From NCBI GenBank assembly GCA_937916465.1, contig CALFTK010000011.1, forward strand, positions 1 to 64,000: 64,000 bases of DNA, given 5' to 3'. The DNA is from an uncultured Bacteroidales bacterium (GTDB lineage Bacteria; Bacteroidota; Bacteroidia; Bacteroidales; Bacteroidaceae). A program made the position numbers and the translations under genes. Below, piece by piece: positions 36,875 to 45,187 of the stretch; position 1 is the first letter of the stretch, and each line of letters begins with the position of its first letter. The notes below the pieces were generated by a model that saw only the letters and a program-made list of their open reading frames with translations, searched no databases and had not been told where the DNA came from.

Positions 36875-38233
36875 ATGGCAGAAATCATTAGATTGCGAAA
36901 AGGCCTGGACATTAATCTGTTAGGTACTCCTGCTGAAACAGTAACCGAACTTAAAGTTGGTGGAATGGTGGCTTTGTGCCCCGACAACTTTACAGGTGTT
37001 ACTCCAAAGGTAGTGGTAAAGGAACAACAGACTGTCAAGGCTGGCGAAGCCCTGTTTGTGGATAAAAATCATCCTGAGGTGAAGTTTGTTTCACCGGTAA
37101 GTGGTGAAGTTGTCGCTGTAAACAGAGGACTTCGTAGAAAGGTGCTGAGCATCGTGGTAAAACCCGATGCTGAACAGCAGTTTGTAGAGTTTGGTAAGAA
37201 GAGTGTTCAATCACTCTCTTGCGAAGAGGTTAAATCGGCATTGATTGAAGCTGGTATGTTCGGATTCTTCCGTCAGCGTCCATACGACGTTATTGCTTCA
37301 CCTGAAGATGCTCCACGTGGTATTTTCGTATCAGCATTCGATTCCAAACCTTTGGCACCAAATTTTGAATTAATATTGAAGGGTAACGAACTGGATTTCC
37401 AGACCGGTTTGAGCGCAATTGCAAAGATTGCCCCAACATCACTTGGTGTTAGCTACAGTCAAACTTCGGCAGCATTATTGCAGGCTAAGAATGTTGACGT
37501 TTATACCTTTAAGGGTGCTCATCCTGCAGGTAATGTGGGAGTTCAGATAAACCACATCAAGCCAATAAACAAGGGTGAAGTGGTTTGGACTATCGATCCG
37601 GAAGCGGTTATCTTTATTGGTCGTCTGTTTAATCTTGGACATATCGATATGACAAGAATCATAACTGTTGCAGGCGAAAAGATAGAAAAACCGGCTTATA
37701 TGAAGGTGGTTCTCGGTAGCCAGATTTCAGATATAGTAAAAGGCAATTTGAAGGAGGGCAATGCTCGTGTTATAAACGGTAACGTTTTGACCGGTAACAA
37801 AGCTGCTTTGGATGATTATCTGAATGCTTTTGCAAATACAGTGACAGCAATACCTGAAGGTGACGATGTAAATGAATTCATGGGTTGGATTATGCCACGT
37901 TTCAAAGAGTATAGTGTAAGCCGTACTTTCTTTGCTTGGTTGGCAAATATCTTCTGCCCAAAGAAACAGTTCAGCATCGACGCCAGAATTAAGGGTGGTG
38001 AACGTCATATGATTATGTCGGGCGAATATGATAAGGTATTCCCAATGGATATCTATCCTGAATATCTTGTTAAAGCAATAATCACAGGTAACATCGATAA
38101 GATGGAGGCATACGGCATCTATGAAGTTGCTCCTGAAGATTTTGCATTATGTGAGTTTGTAGATTCCTCAAAACTTGAACTTCAGAGAATAGTTCGTGAG
38201 GGTTTGGATAATCTCCGTGCCGAAATGGCCTAA
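36875..38233 (+). CDS. nqrA: Na+-translocating NADH:quinone reductase subunit A
   Basis: Peripheral cytoplasmic subunit of the NQR sodium pump, involved in quinone binding. It has 452 residues beginning MAEIIRLRKGLDINLLGTPA. An RnfC-like barrel-sandwich region (VKAGEALFVDKNHPEVKFVSPVSG) is followed by the NqrA core (FGFFRQRPYDVIASP, GAHPAGNVGVQINHI). It is the first of six genes in the standard A-B-C-D-E-F order, with gaps of 5-19 bases. Confidence 0.97.
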   Translation: MAEIIRLRKGLDINLLGTPAETVTELKVGGMVALCPDNFTGVTPKVVVKEQQTVKAGEALFVDKNHPEVKFVSPVSGEVVAVNRGLRRKVLSIVVKPDAEQQFVEFGKKSVQSLSCEEVKSALIEAGMFGFFRQRPYDVIASPEDAPRGIFVSAFDSKPLAPNFELILKGNELDFQTGLSAIAKIAPTSLGVSYSQTSAALLQAKNVDVYTFKGAHPAGNVGVQINHIKPINKGEVVWTIDPEAVIFIGRLFNLGHIDMTRIITVAGEKIEKPAYMKVVLGSQISDIVKGNLKEGNARVINGNVLTGNKAALDDYLNAFANTVTAIPEGDDVNEFMGWIMPRFKEYSVSRTFFAWLANIFCPKKQFSIDARIKGGERHMIMSGEYDKVFPMDIYPEYLVKAIITGNIDKMEAYGIYEVAPEDFALCEFVDSSKLELQRIVREGLDNLRAEMA

Positions 38234-38246
38234 ATGAAAGGAAGAT

Positions 38247-39410
38247 ATGAGTTTGAAGAATTATATAGATCGTATAAAACCGAATTTTGAAGAGGGCGGC
38301 AAACTGCAGGCTTTCCGTTCGGTTTTTGAAGGATTTGAAACATTCCTTTTTGTTCCGAATACAACAGCTAAAAGTGGTGTAAATATTCACGATGCAGTAG
38401 ATAGCAAACGTATTATGATTATGGTTGTAATAGCTTTGTGTCCTGCACTGTTATTCGGTATGTATAACGTAGGTTACCAGCATTTCCTGGCAGCCGGTCT
38501 TGAAATGAATTTCTGGCCAATGTTCTTCTATGGCTTCTTGGCAGTTCTGCCACGTCTCATAGTATCTTATGTAGTTGGTCTTACTATTGAATTCGTAGTT
38601 GCACAGTGGAAACATGAAGAGATACAAGAGGGTTTCTTGGTGTCAGGTTTTATCATTCCATTGATTGTTCCTGCTACATGTCCATTGTGGATTCTTGCTA
38701 TCGCAGTTGCTTTTGCAGTAATCTTTGCAAAAGAGATATTTGGCGGTACAGGTATGAACTTCCTTAATGTAGCTCTGATTACTCGTGCATTTATATTCTT
38801 TGCATATCCTTCAGTAATTTCGGGTGATTCAGTTTGGGTTGTTGACCATGCAATATGTGGCTTAGGCGCAAATCTGCCTGATGGCTTTACAGCAGCTACT
38901 GCATTGGGACAGGCTGCTACAGCAACAACAACAGCAGGTTTCGACTGGAATATGGTTTGGGGCTTTATCCCGGGTTCAGTAGGTGAAACAAGCGTAGTGG
39001 CTATTGCTTTGGGTGCTGCACTTCTTCTCTATACAGGAATAGCAAGCTGGAAGACAATGCTTTCAGTATTTGTAGGTGGTATTCTTACAGTTCTTCTGTT
39101 CAATAACTTTGGTCCTGATACAGCTATCGCAAATATGCCTTGGTATGAACACTTGGTATTGGGCGGTTTTGCTTTTGGTGCTGTGTTTATGGCAACAGAC
39201 CCTGTTACATCTGCACGAACAGAAGTTGGTAAATACATCTACGGTTTGTTAATAGGTGCAATGGCTATACTTATCCGTGTATTGAACCCTGGTTATCCGG
39301 AAGGTATGATGTTGGCAATATTGCTGATGAACTGCTTTGCTCCACTTATTGACTACTGTGTAGTTCAGGTTAATGTGAACAAACGCGCTAAACGATTAAC
39401 TAATAAATAA
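38247..39410 (+). CDS. nqrB: Na+-translocating NADH:quinone reductase subunit B
   Basis: Integral membrane subunit with covalent FMN. It has 387 residues with about ten hydrophobic helices. The flavinylation site is T248 in PGSVGETSVVAI. The N-terminal cytoplasmic segment MSLKNYIDRIKPNFEEGGKL and the FMATDPVTSARTEVGKYIYG block are family hallmarks. It needs ApbE for FMN attachment, and no apbE gene is in the window. Confidence 0.97.
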   Translation: MSLKNYIDRIKPNFEEGGKLQAFRSVFEGFETFLFVPNTTAKSGVNIHDAVDSKRIMIMVVIALCPALLFGMYNVGYQHFLAAGLEMNFWPMFFYGFLAVLPRLIVSYVVGLTIEFVVAQWKHEEIQEGFLVSGFIIPLIVPATCPLWILAIAVAFAVIFAKEIFGGTGMNFLNVALITRAFIFFAYPSVISGDSVWVVDHAICGLGANLPDGFTAATALGQAATATTTAGFDWNMVWGFIPGSVGETSVVAIALGAALLLYTGIASWKTMLSVFVGGILTVLLFNNFGPDTAIANMPWYEHLVLGGFAFGAVFMATDPVTSARTEVGKYIYGLLIGAMAILIRVLNPGYPEGMMLAILLMNCFAPLIDYCVVQVNVNKRAKRLTNK

Positions 39411-39415
39411 GGTAT

Positions 39416-40216
39416 ATGGCTACAAAAGAATTTAAGTGTAAGGTTTGTGGCTATGTCCACAAAGGCGATAAGGCTCCTGATGTATGTCCTGTATGTAAGG
39501 CCGGTGCTTCTGAATTTGAAGTTGTAAAGAAGGGCTTGGATACAAACAGTAACGTATATACAGTGGTTTATGCAGCTGTAATGGTTGTTATTGTTGCTTT
39601 CTTGCTTGTGTTCGTTTCTGATTCACTGAAAGAACGTCAGCAGGCAAATATTATTCAGGATACATATAAGCAGATACTTTATTCATTGAACATTCGTGAA
39701 ATGAGTAATGTAGCTGAAACTTATAAATCAACAATTGAAGGTGATTATCTGATGAATGCTGATGGTTCATTGAAACAGCTTTCTGATGATGAGTTCTGCA
39801 CAAAATATAAGAGCGAATTCAAATCAGGCAGATTACACATCTTCAAGGCTAATGTTGATGGTGCTGTAAAGTACATAATTCCTGTAAACGGATTAGGTTT
39901 GTGGGGTGAAATTTGGGGCTATGTTGCTCTGAATGAAGACCGCAATACTATTTATGGAACATATTTTTCACACGCTTCAGAAACTCCTGGTTTGGGTGGT
40001 GAAGTTGGTACACAGTATTTCCAGGAACGCTTTATTGGCAAACAGATTTTACAGAATGGCAATGTTAATTTGTCTGTTGTAAAGTTTGGCCAGGCTAAAG
40101 ATGGTGTTTATGAAGTAGATGGTTTGACCGGTGCTACAATTACATCTAAAGGTGTTAACTCAATGCTTAACGATGTGCTTAGTGCATACAAACCTTTTTT
40201 TAATGGTAACAACTAA
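39416..40216 (+). CDS. nqrC: NQR subunit C with N-terminal rubredoxin-like domain
   Basis: It has 266 residues. Residues 1-36 form a rubredoxin/rubrerythrin-type iron knuckle, C8-x2-C11-G-Y and C24-P-V-C27 (FKCKVCGYVHKGDKAPDVCP). After this comes ordinary NqrC: one membrane helix (about 48-67, VYTVVYAAVMVVIVAFLLVF) and the periplasmic FMN domain with the attachment motif D235-G-L-T-G-A-T241. Ordinary NqrC begins at about G40-L-D-T-N-S-N, so the knuckle is a true extra domain on the cytoplasmic side. It is in frame from an ATG 5 bases after nqrB. The iron site might take part in or tune electron transfer near NqrF; that is inference. Confidence 0.95.
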   Translation: MATKEFKCKVCGYVHKGDKAPDVCPVCKAGASEFEVVKKGLDTNSNVYTVVYAAVMVVIVAFLLVFVSDSLKERQQANIIQDTYKQILYSLNIREMSNVAETYKSTIEGDYLMNADGSLKQLSDDEFCTKYKSEFKSGRLHIFKANVDGAVKYIIPVNGLGLWGEIWGYVALNEDRNTIYGTYFSHASETPGLGGEVGTQYFQERFIGKQILQNGNVNLSVVKFGQAKDGVYEVDGLTGATITSKGVNSMLNDVLSAYKPFFNGNN

Positions 40217-40233
40217 TTTTGGGAGTAACTATT

Positions 40234-40854
40234 ATGGCAAATAAGAATAAAGAGATATTCGGTCAGCCCGTATGGGTAAACAACCCTGTAGTTGTGCAGA
40301 TTTTGGGTATCTGTTCTGCTCTTGCAGTAACAGCTCAGTTGAAACCTGCAATAGTTATGGGTCTGTCTGTAACAGTTATTGTAGCTCTATCCAATGTTGT
40401 GGTTTCTCTTCTTAGAAAGACCATTCCTAACCGTATAAGAATTATTGTACAGTTGGTTGTTGTTGCTGCTTTGGTTACAGTAGTGAGTGAAATTTTGAAA
40501 GCCTTTGCATACGATGTAAGTGTTCAGTTGTCTGTATATATCGGTCTTATCATTACAAACTGTATTCTTATGGGACGTCTGGAAGCTTTTGCTATGCAGA
40601 ATGGACCAAAAGAATCACTGCTTGATGGTATAGGTAACGGTTTGGGTTATGCTGCAATACTTATCATAGTTGCATTTGTTCGTGAATTGTTAGGTAGCGG
40701 TACTCTGTTTGGATTCCAGGTAATACCACAATGGTGTTATGAACACGGATATTTGAACAACGGTATGATGCTTATGTCACCAATGGCTCTTATATTGGTG
40801 GGTTGCATTATCTGGGTACACAGAGCTCAGTTTAAAGATTTACAAGAAAAATAA
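40234..40854 (+). CDS. nqrD: Na+-translocating NADH:quinone reductase subunit D
   Basis: Membrane subunit, homologous to RnfE, which with NqrE holds an intramembrane iron-sulfur centre. It has 206 residues from MANKNKEIFGQPVWVNNPVV. The ATG at 40234 is preceded by GGGAG and is preferred to a TTG five codons earlier. The conserved helix block IITNCILMGRLEAFAMQNGP carries the cysteine (TNC) expected for the centre. Confidence 0.96.
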   Translation: MANKNKEIFGQPVWVNNPVVVQILGICSALAVTAQLKPAIVMGLSVTVIVALSNVVVSLLRKTIPNRIRIIVQLVVVAALVTVVSEILKAFAYDVSVQLSVYIGLIITNCILMGRLEAFAMQNGPKESLLDGIGNGLGYAAILIIVAFVRELLGSGTLFGFQVIPQWCYEHGYLNNGMMLMSPMALILVGCIIWVHRAQFKDLQEK

Positions 40855-40873
40855 TTAAAGGCGGAAATTAATT

Positions 40874-41500
40874 ATGGAACACTTTTTTAGTTTGTTTGTA
40901 AGGTCGATTTTCGTCGACAATATGGTATTTGCATTCTTCTTGGGTATGTGTTCATATCTGGCAGTATCTAAGAATGTAAAGACTGCGTTGGGACTTGGTG
41001 TTGCTGTTATCTTTGTACAGCTTATAACACTGCCTGTTAACTATCTGCTCCAGACAAAGGTACTTGGTCCTGACTGTTTGGTAGAAGGTGTTGACTTGTC
41101 ATTCCTTGGTTTTATTCTCTTTATAGCTGTTATTGCAGGTATAGTACAGTTGGTTGAAATGGTGGTAGAAAAGTTCTCTCCATCACTTTATGCTTCACTT
41201 GGTATCTTCTTGCCACTTATAGCTGTAAACTGTGCAATTATGGGTGGATCTCTGTTTATGCAACAACGCGTAGAGATGGATCCTTCATCTACACAGGCTA
41301 TCACTTGCTTTGGCGATTCTATTGCATTTGCATTGGGCTCAGGTATTGGTTGGATGCTTGCAATAGTATGTCTTGCTGCTATTCGTGAGAAACTTGAGTA
41401 TAGTGATGTTCCCGGTCCTTTGAAAGGCGTAGGTATAACATTTATAACAGTAGGTCTTATGTCTATGGCATTTATGTGCTTCTCAGGACTTGCATTATAA
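40874..41500 (+). CDS. nqrE: Na+-translocating NADH:quinone reductase subunit E
   Basis: Membrane subunit, homologous to RnfA, partner of NqrD in the intramembrane centre. It has 208 residues starting MEHFFSLFVRSIFVDNMVFA. The conserved LGMCSYLAVSKNVKTALGLG and PLIAVNCAIMGGSLFMQ blocks carry the paired cysteines. It lies 19 bases after nqrD. Confidence 0.97.
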   Translation: MEHFFSLFVRSIFVDNMVFAFFLGMCSYLAVSKNVKTALGLGVAVIFVQLITLPVNYLLQTKVLGPDCLVEGVDLSFLGFILFIAVIAGIVQLVEMVVEKFSPSLYASLGIFLPLIAVNCAIMGGSLFMQQRVEMDPSSTQAITCFGDSIAFALGSGIGWMLAIVCLAAIREKLEYSDVPGPLKGVGITFITVGLMSMAFMCFSGLAL

Positions 41501-41515
41501 TAAGGAGGAAATATT

Positions 41516-42784
41516 ATGAGTTTATATTTATCAACAATAGCAGTATTTTTAATCGTAATTCTGTTGTTAGTAGTTATCCTGTTGGTGGCTAAAAGTTATT
41601 TAGTATCATCAGGTAAAGTAAAGGTTACGATTAATGGAGAGAAAGAGATTGAGGTTAATTCAGGAGCAAGTCTTCTGTCAACTCTTTCAGAGAACGGAAT
41701 ATTCCTTCCTTCAGCTTGTGGTGGTAAGGGATCTTGCGGTCAGTGCAAATGTCAGGTACCTGAGGGCGGTGGTGAAATATTGGATTCAGAAAAGGGCCAT
41801 TTCACACGCAAACAGATAAAGGATAATTGGCGCTTAGGCTGTCAGTGTAAAGTTAAGGGGGATATCTCTATCAAAGTACCTGAAAGCGTAATGGGTGTTA
41901 AAGAGTGGGAATGTACAGTTATTTCAAACAAGAACGTGGCTACATTTATCAAAGAGTTTATTGTTGCTCTTCCTGAAGGTGAGCACATGGACTTCTTGCC
42001 AGGTAGCTATGCTCAGATTAAGATTCCTGCATACACAATGGATTACGATAAGGATATCGACAAGGATTTGATTGGCGATGAATATCTGCCTGCATGGAAG
42101 AACTTTGGTTTGTTCAACTTAAAGTGTAAGAACGAAGAGGAGACAATTCGTGCATATTCAATGGCTAACTATCCTGCAGAAGGTGACCGTATTATGCTTA
42201 CAGTACGTATTGCTACACCTCCTTTCAAACCGAAAGAGCAGGGTGGAGGCTTTATGGATGTAATGCCGGGTATCGCATCTTCTTATATCTTTACTCTGAA
42301 ACCGGGTGATAAGGTTACCATGAGTGGCCCTTATGGTGATTTCCATCCTATTTTCGATTCAAAGAAAGAGATGATTTGGGTAGGTGGTGGTGCCGGTATG
42401 GCTCCTTTGCGTGCTCAGATAATGCACCTTACAAAGACATTGCATACAACAGACAGAAAGATGTCATACTTCTATGGTGCTCGTGCGTTGAACGAAGTAT
42501 TCTATCTGGAAGATTTCTTGCAGATAGAAAAGGATTTCCCGAACTTCTCATTCCATCTTGCGCTTGACCGTCCGGATCCGGCTGCCGATGCCGCCGGTGT
42601 TAAATATACCGCCGGTTTTGTACACAATGTAATGTATGAAACATACCTGAAGGATCATGAAGCTCCTGAAGATATTGAATACTACATGTGCGGTCCTGGT
42701 CCTATGTCAAAGGCTGTAACGGGAATGTTGTACAACCTTGGTGTAGAGGAAAAATCTATTATGTATGATAACTTTGGAGGTTAA
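41516..42784 (+). CDS. nqrF: Na+-translocating NADH:quinone reductase subunit F
   Basis: Electron entry subunit: NADH to FAD to a 2Fe-2S cluster. It has 422 residues. There is one N-terminal membrane helix (about 5-27), a plant-type ferredoxin domain with C68, C74, C77 and C109 (ACGGKGSCGQCKC ... LGCQC), an FAD domain with RAYSMANYP, and an NADH domain with WVGGGAGMAPLRAQ and the C-terminal MYDNFGG. AAGGAGG precedes the ATG, one of the strongest ribosome binding sites here. It is the last gene before the terminator. Confidence 0.97.
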   Translation: MSLYLSTIAVFLIVILLLVVILLVAKSYLVSSGKVKVTINGEKEIEVNSGASLLSTLSENGIFLPSACGGKGSCGQCKCQVPEGGGEILDSEKGHFTRKQIKDNWRLGCQCKVKGDISIKVPESVMGVKEWECTVISNKNVATFIKEFIVALPEGEHMDFLPGSYAQIKIPAYTMDYDKDIDKDLIGDEYLPAWKNFGLFNLKCKNEEETIRAYSMANYPAEGDRIMLTVRIATPPFKPKEQGGGFMDVMPGIASSYIFTLKPGDKVTMSGPYGDFHPIFDSKKEMIWVGGGAGMAPLRAQIMHLTKTLHTTDRKMSYFYGARALNEVFYLEDFLQIEKDFPNFSFHLALDRPDPAADAAGVKYTAGFVHNVMYETYLKDHEAPEDIEYYMCGPGPMSKAVTGMLYNLGVEEKSIMYDNFGG

Positions 42785-42807
42785 TAATAGTTACGAAGTT
42801 TGATAAT

Positions 42808-42840
42808 GATGGGATACTGCTTAGGTGGTATCCCATCTTT
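42808..42840 (+). terminator. Terminator of nqrABCDEF
   Basis: GATGGGATAC and GTATCCCATC form a perfect 10-pair stem with a 10-base loop, followed by a short TTTG tail, 24 bases after the nqrF stop. Confidence 0.75.
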
Positions 42841-43051
42841 GTTGAAAACTTATTACAAACGGTACTTTTCTGACTTTTTGTTAGTCTTTTCGATATGTTT
42901 TAAGTTAATGTTGGCAATTTGATATAAAAACGTCTTGTATTGTTGCAAAATGTAAAAGTTTTAGTACTATTTGTTTGCAAAATAATTGTATATTGTTGAA
43001 AACTTTGTCATTTTTTATTGGAAAATAGTTGCTTGGATGAAAATAAGGCTA

Positions 43052-43059
43052 TACCTTTG
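43052..43059 (+). promoter_or_regulatory. -7 promoter box for serC-serA
   Basis: TACCTTTG, perfect box, about 49 bases before serC. GTTG lies 20 bases upstream as a weak -33 element. Confidence 0.65.
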
Positions 43060-43107
43060 CAGCGTCAAAAAAATGAAATAATAACTTAAACAACAAAATA
43101 TACAGCT

Positions 43108-44172
43108 ATGAAGCATAATTTTTGCGCAGGACCGGCAGTCCTACCTCAGGAAGTGATAGAGAAATCGGCTAAAGCAGTTTACGATTTTGCAGGAACAGGT
43201 ATCTCTCTCTTGTCTATCAGTCATCGTTCAAAGGAATTTAAGCCAATAGTTGATGAGGCTGAAGCTTTGATTAAAGAGATATTGGATGTACCTGAAGGCT
43301 ATTCAGTTCTTTTCTTGGCAGGCGGTGCAAGTATGGAATTTTGCAGAGTTCCTTATAACTTCCTAAACAAAAAGGCTGCATATCTGAATACCGGTGTTTG
43401 GGCAAAGAAGGCTTTAAAAGAGGCAAAAGCTTTTGGTGAAGCAGTTGAAGTTGCATCTTCAGCCGATAAAAACTATACATACATTCCAAAGAATTTTGAA
43501 ATTCCGGCTGATGCGGATTATTTCCACTTTACAACTAATAATACCATTTATGGTACAGAGATTCGTAAAGAGATAGACAGCCCTGTTCCTCTTATTGCTG
43601 ATATGTCTTCAGATATTTTCTCACGTCCAATCGATGTAAGTAAGTATAACTGTATTTATGGCGGTGCTCAGAAGAATTTGGCTCCTTCCGGTATGGCATT
43701 CGTGATTGTTAAGAACGATGCTCTTGGTAAGGTTGAGAGACCTATCCCAACTATATTGAATTATCAGACTCATATTGATAATGGTTCTATGTTTAATACT
43801 CCTCCTACATTTACTATCTATTCAGCAATGGAATCGCTCCGTTGGTTGAAGGCAAATGGTGGTGTAAAGGAGATGGCAGTACGTGCTGAACAGAGAGCGG
43901 CAAAATTGTACAATGAAATAGATCGCAATAAATTGTTCGTTGGTACAGCTGTAGAGGAAGATCGTTCTTATATGAATATCTGTTGGGTAATGGCAGAAGA
44001 GTATAAAGAATTGGAAGAAGATTTCTTGAAGTTCGCACAGGGTCAGGGAATGGTTGGAATTAAAGGACACCGTTCTGTTGGTGGATTCCGTGCATCATGC
44101 TATAATGCACTTCCTATGGAGAGTGTAGATGCTCTTATTGCATGTATGAAAGAGTATGAAGCTAAACATTAA
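43108..44172 (+). CDS. serC: Phosphoserine aminotransferase
   Basis: PLP enzyme of serine synthesis: 3-phosphohydroxypyruvate plus glutamate to phosphoserine. It has 354 residues starting MKHNFCAGPAVLPQEVIEKS. The PLP lysine is K189 in YGGAQKNLAPSG. FLAGGASMEFCRVPYNF binds the cofactor phosphate, and GHRSVGGFRASCYNALP closes the active site. serA follows after 18 bases. Confidence 0.97.
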   Translation: MKHNFCAGPAVLPQEVIEKSAKAVYDFAGTGISLLSISHRSKEFKPIVDEAEALIKEILDVPEGYSVLFLAGGASMEFCRVPYNFLNKKAAYLNTGVWAKKALKEAKAFGEAVEVASSADKNYTYIPKNFEIPADADYFHFTTNNTIYGTEIRKEIDSPVPLIADMSSDIFSRPIDVSKYNCIYGGAQKNLAPSGMAFVIVKNDALGKVERPIPTILNYQTHIDNGSMFNTPPTFTIYSAMESLRWLKANGGVKEMAVRAEQRAAKLYNEIDRNKLFVGTAVEEDRSYMNICWVMAEEYKELEEDFLKFAQGQGMVGIKGHRSVGGFRASCYNALPMESVDALIACMKEYEAKH

Positions 44173-44190
44173 TCAATAAAAGCTACAGAT

Positions 44191-45111
44191 ATGAAAGTAT
44201 TACTTGCTACAACAAAACCATTTGCAAAGGTTGCAGTAGATGGAATCCGTCAAGTTATTGAAGGTGCCGGATTCGAGTTGGCTCTTCTTGAGAAATATAC
44301 AGAAAAGTCTGCCCTTCTTGAGGCAGTTGCCGATGCTGATGCTATAATAATCCGTAGTGATATTATTGATGCAGAAGTATTTGATGCAGCAAAACAGTTA
44401 AAGATAGTAGTTCGTGCAGGTGCCGGTTATGATAACGTGGATTTGGCCGCAGCTACAGCACATGGTGTATGTGTAATGAATACACCAGGACAGAATGCAA
44501 ATGCAGTTGCAGAATTGGTATTCGGTTTGATGGTTTATGCTGTTCGTAATTTCTACAATGGTACATCAGGTACCGAATTAATGGGTAAAAAACTTGGTAT
44601 TCATGCTTTTGGTAATGTAGGTCGTAACGTAGCCCGTATAGCCAAAGGTTTTGGTATGGAGGTATGTGCATACGATGCATATTGCCCAAAAGAGGTTATA
44701 GAGCAGGCCGGTGTTCAGGCTATGGATTCTGTTGAAGAGATGTATAAGCAGTGTCAGTTTATATCTTTGCATTTGCCTGCAACTGATGAAACACGCGGTT
44801 CTATCAATGCTTCGCTTGTTGGTTTGATGCCAAAGAATGCTGTAGTTGTAAATTCAGCTCGTAAGGAGATTATCAATGAAGATGAACTTATAGCTTTGAT
44901 GCAGGAACGTGCAGATGTTAAATTTGTAACTGACATTCAGCCAAGTAATGCTGCAAAATTTGAAGAACTATTTGCTGACAGATATTTCTCAACACCTAAA
45001 AAGATGGGTGCTCAAACTGCAGAAGCCAATATCAATGCCGGTATTGCAGCAGCAAATCAGATAGTTGGATTCATCAAAGATGGATGCACAAAATTTATGG
45101 TAAACAGATAA
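44191..45111 (+). CDS. serA: D-3-phosphoglycerate dehydrogenase, short lysine-type
   Basis: First step of serine synthesis from 3-phosphoglycerate, with NAD. It has 306 residues with no ACT or ASB regulatory domain, so no allosteric serine inhibition is expected. The substrate-binding GAGYDNVDLAAA and the catalytic arginine R224 in NSARKEI are present. The usual catalytic histidine (PHxGAxTxEA) is replaced by lysine: STPKKMGAQTAEAN, K270/K271. This matches the lysine-type enzyme known from Entamoeba and common in Bacteroidota, so it is not a defect. It is co-transcribed with serC; a terminator follows. Confidence 0.93.
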   Translation: MKVLLATTKPFAKVAVDGIRQVIEGAGFELALLEKYTEKSALLEAVADADAIIIRSDIIDAEVFDAAKQLKIVVRAGAGYDNVDLAAATAHGVCVMNTPGQNANAVAELVFGLMVYAVRNFYNGTSGTELMGKKLGIHAFGNVGRNVARIAKGFGMEVCAYDAYCPKEVIEQAGVQAMDSVEEMYKQCQFISLHLPATDETRGSINASLVGLMPKNAVVVNSARKEIINEDELIALMQERADVKFVTDIQPSNAAKFEELFADRYFSTPKKMGAQTAEANINAGIAAANQIVGFIKDGCTKFMVNR

Positions 45112-45127
45112 TAGTACAATAATGAAT

Positions 45128-45168
45128 AATCCCGCTTGCGGTATAGTAATTCCGTAAACGGGATTTTT
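45128..45168 (+). terminator. Terminator after serA
   Basis: AATCCCG pairs with CGGGATT, with an inner GCGG/CCGT pairing, and a T run follows. It stands between serA and the DUF1015 gene, which would be expressed by partial readthrough, since I found no clear promoter after it. Confidence 0.75.
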
Positions 45169-45187
45169 CTATTTAATACAAAAGGAT

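Larger units (their letters stand above)
42785..43107. other. 323-base gap between nqrF and serC
   Basis: Holds the nqr terminator on the left and the serC promoter on the right. The ~200 bases between are AT-rich with several TTTTTG/TTGC runs and no open frame, hairpin or RNA gene that I can recognise. Confidence 0.6.

Noticed and set aside
39416..39540. NqrC extension as a start-site artefact
   Set aside because: The four cysteines have exact rubredoxin-type spacing, the ATG is well placed 5 bases after nqrB, and no ATG occurs at the usual NqrC start.
44991..45036. serA as a degraded gene because the catalytic histidine is missing
   Set aside because: All other blocks are intact, the operon with serC is normal, and lysine-type enzymes are known.
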